From Erwinia persicina (GTDB lineage Bacteria > Pseudomonadota > Gammaproteobacteria > Enterobacterales > Enterobacteriaceae), in NCBI RefSeq assembly GCF_014838825.1, contig NZ_JACYMO010000002.1:62001-126000 (forward strand): 64,000 nucleotides of DNA, in the 5' to 3' direction. Below are positions 26,497-35,400 of this stretch, piece by piece. The translations under genes were made by a program, and so were the position numbers. Within the stretch, counting starts at the first letter, position 1, and the number at the start of each line of letters is the position of its first letter. A model generated the notes under the pieces. That model did not search any database. It was given only the letters and a program-made list of their open reading frames with translations, and was not told where the DNA came from.

Positions 26497-29400
26497 TTCG
26501 GATATGCCGTATGTACTCGATAGCCCTTTGGCATCAACGGATCTTTATCAACCACCAGTATGATTTTATTAGATAAATGAGATGAACCATCCCCTTTATT
26601 TATAACTCTACCGACATTAAACATCTCTTCATGCGTTAACACTAATCTAGTTTGATCACCAACTAACCATTCAGTAAGCTTCCTCTGGTTAGATTTATCT
26701 GCAAAAGCATTTCCTATGGCTCTGTCTGCTGCTGCGCTATCGAAAAATGTAGAAGTAGCACCGAGACGAGGTTCAGCTTGAAGACGGGCCAGTAATTCGG
26801 CATCAGACTTATTCACATGCTTCTCTATTACATGCCCACCAAAATTCTCATGATAGATTAATGAATTACCAGTTTCGGCTTTAAAAGTCGTACTTTTAGT
26901 AATCGCAAAAAATGCCTTAGCTGCCACATATTGCAACAACTTAGCTTCAGATGTTGGTACACCACCTGAGATGATTTCTGCTGCTTTCTCCGGCGTCATC
27001 TTTTCGTTAGACATGATAAGATCTAACGGCATTCCAAAAAAGTTACCCCACGCAGTAATTAACCCTTTCGCCGCATCCTGGCCTTCCGGCATATCACCTT
27101 CAGTCGCTTTAGCCAAGGCAGCAGAGATTTCATCAGCAGTCGCGCCATTCTTAATCATGGAAACACCGCGAGAGGCCTGCGCCTGTGCGTAGTCTGCGGT
27201 CCCTGCTGGCAGTAAACTGCTCCAGCCATCACTCAGGGAGTTATTCTCCACCGCATTCTTGCCTGCAAGCGCTCCGGTCGTTGCGGCTGCCGAGCTGTTG
27301 CCTGCTACCGCCCCCGCTGCTCCGGCGGCAATCGTGCCCAGCAGGCTCAGCTGCTCTTTGTCCGCCTGCGACAGTCTGGCAATGTCCTCTGGCGTGCTGG
27401 CGTGATATAACGCTTCGGCAATAAACCGTGTGGCCAGCTCACCGCTGAACGCTCCGGCGGCTCCCGCTGCGGCATTACCTCCCGACATCTGCGCCGCCAC
27501 CGCGCCCCACACGGCATGCGCCATCGCGTTGGCAACCACATTCGTGTTGCCGCCGGCATCGGTGGTTTGCGCTTTGATGACCTGCGCCACCAGTGGGTTA
27601 GCCGCTCCGGCTACCGCCTGTGAAATATTTCCGTTAACCAGTCCCTGAAGCACACCGCTTACTGCCTGAACCACCATCTGGTTCTTGCTGCCCACGCCGT
27701 AGTCGGACATGGCTTTCTGATAGGCATCGCTTTCTCGTAAGCCTTCCAGCCAGTCAGCGCGCTCTTTCTCCGTCGCGTTTGCCTCAAGCGGTGCAGCGCC
27801 TTTTTTCGCCTCTTCCAGCCCTTTGATATCGCCCATCGTGTTCACGATGCTGACCATCTGGCCGGTGATTTCACCCACCGCCTGCGCCGTTTGCAGACGC
27901 TTTTGCTCTTTCTCTTTGTTAAAGATCGGGCTGATGCTGCCGTTGGCCTTAGTGGTGTCGCGGCTCAGACTGCCTACATCCTGCTGTTGGTTAGCCGTAT
28001 CGCGGATAACAATATTGCCCTGCCCGACCGCAGACTGAGTGGTGCCTTCCGCATGCCCCTTGCCGTTCAGCCCCGCCAGCAGCGTGCTGGCCGAGTTCGA
28101 CAGCACGTTGCCCAGCATCTGGCCGCTCATCGTTCCGCCGTTGCTCATACCGGCGCTGATCCCACTATGGCTGACTTTGTAATCTGCCTGGTTGCCCAGG
28201 TCGCTGAAGCCCAGCGTCCCGGTCTCCAGACGATTTTTGTCTGCCCCTGCCTGGCTGGCCACCACCGCACCGTTCAACTGGGTGTGGTCGCCCACCCGGA
28301 TATCGAACCCGCCCTTGCCCGCATAGATGCCACTCTGCTCCATAACACTATCATAGGTGCTGTGCATCTTGTCCTGACTGGCACTGATGTAACCTGAGGC
28401 CGTTGTCGAACCGAAGGTAAAGCTGCCGCCTGCGCCAAGGCTGGTCTGTTTTGAATCGTAGCGGTCGCTGTCCTGCTGACTGGTGATGGTCAGGTTGCGC
28501 CCGACATCGGCGCTGACCTGATTACCGTTCACCTGAGCGCCGGTTAACGTGGTGTCACGCCCGCTGTTCAGCGAGACGTTGCCACCGCTGTCGAGGGTGG
28601 TTTCACTCCACTGCGTACCGTTACCGGCGTCTTTGCCTTTCGCGCCGTTGGCACTGGCAAAGATGCTCAACCCGGCGTTGCCACTGCCCACGCCAAAACT
28701 AACGCCCACGCCGCCACCACCGCTGGAGTTACTGCCCACAGATTGCTGCGTGTTGGCCGCGCCGGTTAACAGGATGTCATTCGCCGCCGTCAGCGTGGTG
28801 TCACCGCCCGCTTTCAGCAGGCTGCCGCCAATGGCGATATCCCCGCTGTTAGCCGATTTACCTTTACCCATTGCGGTAATCGCCAGATTCTGCCCGGCAT
28901 TCAGGGTGGATCCGGATACGGTATCACTACGATGCTGTGATTGTGATGTTGTTTTTTGCGAGTTCAACGAAATGCTGACGCCAATTCCGTTATTCGGGTC
29001 GCCGCTGACTTGCGCCTGCTGGCTGGCCAGCTGTGCCTGCACCCCGGAGAGGGCGGTTTTTGTCGCCTGCAGGGCCGCCAGGCGACTGTCACTTTCTCCT
29101 TTCGCGGCCTGTGCGGTGGCGATGGCATTATTGACCGCCTCGCCAACCGCACCGGAGAGCGCCAGCGTAATCCCCGTGGATTTCTGCTCGAACCGCTCGT
29201 CCACGGTGCGCTTATCATGACCCGGCGCGATGACCACACTGTCACCGTTGACCGTTAACGATTGACCCGCCACCAGGTCAGCACCGCTGATCTTCACGCC
29301 GTCAGCCGCGCTGACCGTCACATTACCCCCGGTGCTGCCGACGGTACTGACGCTCTGGCTCTGGGTCGTTCCCTTCACTTTCAGGTCATGCTTCTGGCTG

Positions 29401-32400
29401 GCGGTGCCGATGGTGATACCAATCCCACCCGTGCCCATCAGCCCGCTTTTTTTCGTTTCACTGAAATGCCAGCTGGAGTCCGTGTTGGTCGCGGCAACAA
29501 TATCGATATTACCGGCCGCTTTCAGGGTTACGTCGTCGTCCCCCACCACCTGCGATCCTTTCACCAGGATATTTTTACCGGCCTCGACACTGACGTTATC
29601 ACCGCTCAGCAGCGTGCCTTTCTCCGCAGTCGAATAGTCCTCCTGGATGGTGTGGGTGGTTTTTTTGCTGAGGAACCCTTTTTTGGTTTTCGTCTCTTCT
29701 TTGTAGAAATAATCACTCTCGGTGGCCGTCGTCAGGTTGACGTCATTCCCCCCGTTCAGGGCAATATCCTGCTGTGCCGTCACCTGGGTGGCCGCACTGT
29801 TAATATCCCGCCCCGCCTGCACCGCAATATTGCCGCCGCTGGCAATCTCCGTCCCCTGCTGGCGCACCGCTTCGTGGATTTCCGTGCGTTCGCTGCTGCG
29901 GTAGCTGTCACCTTTAGTGGTGGTGGCCGCCAGCAGACTCACATCCCTGCCCGCCTGTAATGTCACATCGTTATCAGCCACCAGGCCTGCCGCCTGGCTG
30001 TTCAGATCGCGGCCTGCGCTGAGCGTCAGATCATTACCGCTGGTCAGCGTGGTGCGCTCCTGACCGGTGACATGGTTTTCCCCTTTGCCCTTGCTATTGC
30101 GCTGCGCGGTGTCTGCTGCGTTCAGGTTGAGGTCGTGCCCAGCGGCTAACGCCATATCCTTCTCAGCGTTGAGTACACTGGCCGTCACGCTGAGGTCATG
30201 TCCGGCGTTAAGGGTTAATGCCCCCCCCGCAGAGAGATCGCTGCCAACGTTGCCAGCCTTGCCGCTGCTGGCGATATTTTCGCCTGCATACCCGGTATAA
30301 CGGCTGCTGCTGGTGGTCTGGTTGGCACTGATGGCAATATCACCCGCCGCATCCAGTGTAAGATCGCCCCCTGCCGTCACCTTGCTGCCGGTAACCTTAA
30401 TATCCTTGCCTGCTTTCAGCGTTACGCCCTGCAGTGCGCTCATCGTTGCCGTTGTGCCCAGTTGGGTCTGGCTCATCGCCACACCCGACCCAAACCAGCC
30501 TTGACTACTGGCGTTCCACTGCGTGGTCAATGTCTGGTTATTAATGCTGCCGTCGAGGCTCTCCAGCATCAGGGTTTTACCGCTGATGGCCGAACCGATA
30601 TTGTTGATATCACCCAGCGCGCTGAGGTTCATATCCCCGGCAGCGCTAATCAGGCCTGCGTTCAGGTTACTGATGCTGCTCTGACTGTTGATATTCAAAT
30701 CGGTTTTGGCGGCCAGTGTGCTGCCATTATTGTTCAGCGTTCCGGCGTTGATCTTCACCGAATTAGCGGCAATCACGCTGCCGCTGTTGACGGTAATATC
30801 CTTCGGCGACAGGTAGAGCTTCGGTATCATGACGGTTTCGCCGTTAATCTGCGTCGCTTCCCACCAGAGGATGCTGCGATCAAGCGCAGCGACCTGTTTT
30901 GCATCGAGTGAAACGCCAAATTTCAGGTTCAGCGACTGCTGGGCGCTGGCCGCGCTATCCAGCAGATAGCGCATCTGTTCCAGGTCGGAACCCACCCCGT
31001 TCAGATAGCGGTTGCCGGTCTGGTTAAGCAGCGCATTGCTGACGTAGCGGGTATCAAAAGCCGCATCACCCAGCAGACGATAGTCGTAGTCAGGCTTAAG
31101 ATTGAGGCGATCCAACAGGTAGGACGATCCAAGGAACTGTTTCTGGTCAGTGTAAACACTGCGCGTTTCCTGCGGTGCGCTGCCCGGCTGTTTGCCCAGT
31201 AACGCATTCAGATCGCCAAACAGGTTGTGATCCAGCTTGCCCAGCCCGTCGAGCTGCGGATTGGTGACGATCAGATACGGGCTTTTGGGATCGCTGGCAG
31301 GAACGAAATAGCCGTTATTGCCGGTGGGCAGTGGCCACGCGCTGGTGTCGATGCCCTGAGCCACCGGCTGCTGCAAAGGTGTGGCGGCCTCAGGAAACAG
31401 CGATGTGCTGCTGTGACTGGTTGTACGCTGGTCGGCCAGGGTCACCATTGGCTCGCCACTGGTGTCCAGCGCTTTGCCATCACTCATCTGTTGCAAGGCA
31501 GACTGGATCTGCACCTGCCACTGGGGTGAATTGACCGTCACTTTTTCTGTGCCGGACAGGGCCTGTTGTTGCACAGTGCTGCCGATACCCTGCTGGCTGA
31601 GGGTATTGAGCACGGGTTTTGCCAGGGTACTGGTGATCGTGCCGCTATTGGCACGGGTAGTCGTATTGCTGACGTTACTGGTGAAGCTGGCGGTCAGTGC
31701 CCCCCCGGACTGAATCACCGCGCGCAATGTGCTCCCGGAGGAGAGGTTTTCAGTGGTGGGGCCGCCACTTAACAAGAAAGTAAAGTCGAAACTCTTTTTC
31801 GTGTGATCCGGGTCCTTGATGAATGTTCTACACGTCTTCGTATACATTTGAACGCATTCATATGTCTGCCAGACGCGTGCCGTTCCATTTTCAATCGAGT
31901 CATTATCCAATCTGCTTCCCTGCAATTGCATACTTTTGCTGGCAAGCAGATCGCTGGCTTTATTTTCCAGATTATCGGCATTGATGGTCAGGTCTTTTCC
32001 TGCAGAAATACGTGCTGCACCCCCGCTGGCGCTAGCCGTTACCTGTTTTTCGCTTACCAGAACAGTTTGCTGATTGTATTGAGTCAATAAATCCGCGTAG
32101 GGATGATCGATGCACACATTGCCCTGACCGTGACAAGACTCATCGTTACCAAATGTCAGCTTATCCCTGGTCATAGGGAGCATGATGCTCCCAGAATCAG
32201 ACGGATAATAACTCTTCTCATCCACCTTATATGTCAGCCCGTCGCGCTGATTAAGCAGATGCGCAGTGGACATCGAAATGTCCCCATTTCGCGTCTCAAT
32301 GGTGCCGGAGGTGTTAATGATTTCACTGTTGGCATTGCCTGCGGCATCACGCTGCATCCAGAGATTATTGTCGGCGAGGATATCGCCGCGCTGGTTGCGG

Positions 32401-35400
32401 ATGCTGTTGGCCTGCAGACGCATATCCTGGCCTGCATAGAGTAAGGCTGTGTTAATGATGCTGCCCGGTGCCGTCAGCGTCAGTGACCCACGGGTTCCGG
32501 TAAAGCCGGCGACATTGATATCGCCACGGCTGGTCAGCGAGATGTCACCCCCGCCCTGCACGCTCCCGGCGTCATTGAGGTTGATCTGGCTACCAGTCAG
32601 GGTGCTGGTTCGAGTGCCAGAGGTGATTTTCCCACTGTTGCTGAGGATGCTCCCCGCGCTGAGAGTAATGCCCTGCCCCTGCATCACGCCCTGGTTATCG
32701 ATGGCACCGTTGCTGGTGACCGTCAGCTGATTGCCTGCCGCCAGCGTGCCGCGATGCGTAAAGGCGTTGCCCAGTGTGGCCGTCAGATCCCCAAGGGCCA
32801 CCAGCTGGCCGGTGGGGGACAGTTCGCTGGCCTTGAGGGTCAGCACACCGCCGCTGAACAGCCGGCCGCTGTCCTGCTGAACGACATTGTTCCCCGTAAC
32901 GGCTAACTGCCGATTACCCAGTACGGTGCCGCTGTTATTCAGCTGTTGGTAGTCAACCGTCAGCCGATCGCCCTGAACACTGCCCAGATTGAGCAGACGG
33001 CTGCCCGTCAGGGTGCCCTGCTGCTGTACCAGCAGCGTGCCTTTATTTTCTACCTGTGCCGCCTTGAGCAGCAGGTCGGTTGCCTGCAGCCAGCCTTCAT
33101 TGTTAAACTGCGCGGCATTCAGAGTCAGATCGTCGCTGGATAACAGCTTCCCGCCATTCTGCGCCGTCCCGGTGAGATCCAGCCGGGTCTGTTTGCCGCC
33201 CTGTATCGTACCGTCGTTGCTCATCTGCGCCGCCTGGAGCGTCAGCGCCTGCTGGCTGAACAGTATCCCGTTCTGATGATTGGTCAGGCGATCGCCGATG
33301 ACCAGAGTCAGCCCGTTATCACCCTGTAACCTGCCGCTATTGTCCAGCGTGCTGCCGTTCATGGTCAGCGTATTGCCCTGAATACGTCCGGCATTTTCCA
33401 GCGAAGTGACGTTAATGCCCAGTGCGCCGCCACTCAACAGTGACGCCGCCTGCTGCTGCTTCAGCGCACCACTCAGGGTCAGCGTCAGGTTATCCACCCC
33501 ACTGATGGCACCCTGGTTACCCAGCGTATCGGCCGTCAGCGTGAGATTTTTAGCCGTCCACTGCCCCTGATTGCTGAGGGTGGCGGCATGCAGTAACGCG
33601 CTGCCCTGTGCAGCGATCTGGCTACTGGCAGCGGAGGTCAGCGTATCACTCAGCTGCAACGCCAGGTTGTCGGCGCTCTGTATACGGCCCTGATTGCTCA
33701 GGGTGCGGGCGTTGGCGACAATATCCTGCGCCTGCCAGATGCCATCATTACTCAGGCTGTCGCCGTTTATTCTCAGGGTGCCCTGGGTCAGCAGCTTACC
33801 GCTGCCGCTATATATGCGTTGCACTGCGGGTGTTGCCGCCAGCGCCATGCGTGCCACAGCGGCGGGGAGAGAGCCGAGGGTCAGGGCCTGCAACCCCACC
33901 AGCGTGCCGTTGTTGGTCAGCGTTGCGGCGTCTACCGCCAGCGTGCTGCCCTGCACCGCGCCCTGATTAGTGAAGCCGGTGGCACGCAGCGTCACGGCAT
34001 CTTCGCCGAGCAGCTTGCCGGTAGTGTTCAGCGTCGCAGCATCAAGCTGAATGCCGCCCTGGCTTAAAATCTCACCCGTATTCACCAGCGTATCCCCGAC
34101 CTGTGCCGAGACGCCTGCGCTGCCAATGGCCGTTCCGAGATGCTGCCAGTTCTGCGCCGCCACACTCACCTGCGCCCCCTGCAGCGTGCCGTCAGTGGTT
34201 AACCCATTACTGCTGAGTTCCAGGCTGCCGCCGCTCAGGGTCTGCCCGCTGGCGCGCTGGATTAGCCGATCGGCGGTGGCAGTCAGGTGTTGATCACCCT
34301 GCCACAGGCCGCTATTGCTAAGGGTATTGCCGTTTAGTTCGAGGTCGCGGGCGATCATTTTCCCGGTGTTTATTACGCTGTCTGCGCTTAACTGCGCCGT
34401 CGCCTGGCTGCGGATCTGACCGCTGTTCTCCAGCGTGCCGGTCAGCGCGCCGTCAAGATGGTCTGATCCCATCAGGGTGCCATTGTTGGTCAGTTGACCA
34501 AGGTTGAAGCGCAGCGTTGCCCCCTGCCCCTGCCCGGCATTGATGGCACGGTCACCGTGCAGATCCAGCATCCCTGCACTCAGTAACTGACCGCTGGCCT
34601 GGTTATCCAGCGTGGTGGCCGTGAGCGTCAGCGCGTTCTCGCCCTGCATCCGTCCGGCATTGACCAGCGAATTAGCTGCCACATCCAGCTTCCGGCCCGC
34701 CAGCAGTTGGCCCCGGTTATTCAGCTCGCGCGCCGTCACCGTCAGGGAGTCACTGACCTGCAGTAACCCGTCATTGTTCAGACTGTCGAGCGCCAGCGTC
34801 AGTCCGCCCGCCTCCATCAGCGTACCGCTGGCGGTGTTGTTGAGTTGCGTCGTATCTAATGTCAGTGCGCGATTCGCCTGTAACAGGCCGCTGTTGGTCA
34901 GCACGCGGGCCACCGTCAGCTCACCACGGTCAGTGATCAGCAGCGTTCCGCTGTTGTTAACAGTTGCGCTATTCAGCACCAGATGCCCGGCCTGAAGCTG
35001 ACCGCCATTGTTCAGAGTGCGGCTGGTCAGGTCAGCGCGCTCACCGCTCACCAGCGTTGCCCCCGTCAGGTTATTGATTGTCCCGCTGTTCACCACCAGC
35101 GCCTCACTGCCCTGTATCCAGCCACGATTGACCAGGCTGGTCGCATTGAGGGCCAGTGCTGGCGTAACCATCTGGCCATCATTGACCACCGTCGCGGCAT
35201 CAAGGGTCAGCGTGCGGGTGGCACTGGCTTCACCTCCCAACTGCTGGGTGAACTGCTGTGCCAGTGTCAGAGCCGTGGTCATCCCCTGCAGGAGGCTGCT
35301 GTTGTTCAGGCTGTCTCCCTTCACCACCAGCGCCCCGTCAGAAAGTATGTCGCCCCGGTTGTCGACGGTTTGCACCTGCAGGGTCAGGTTGTCATTACTC

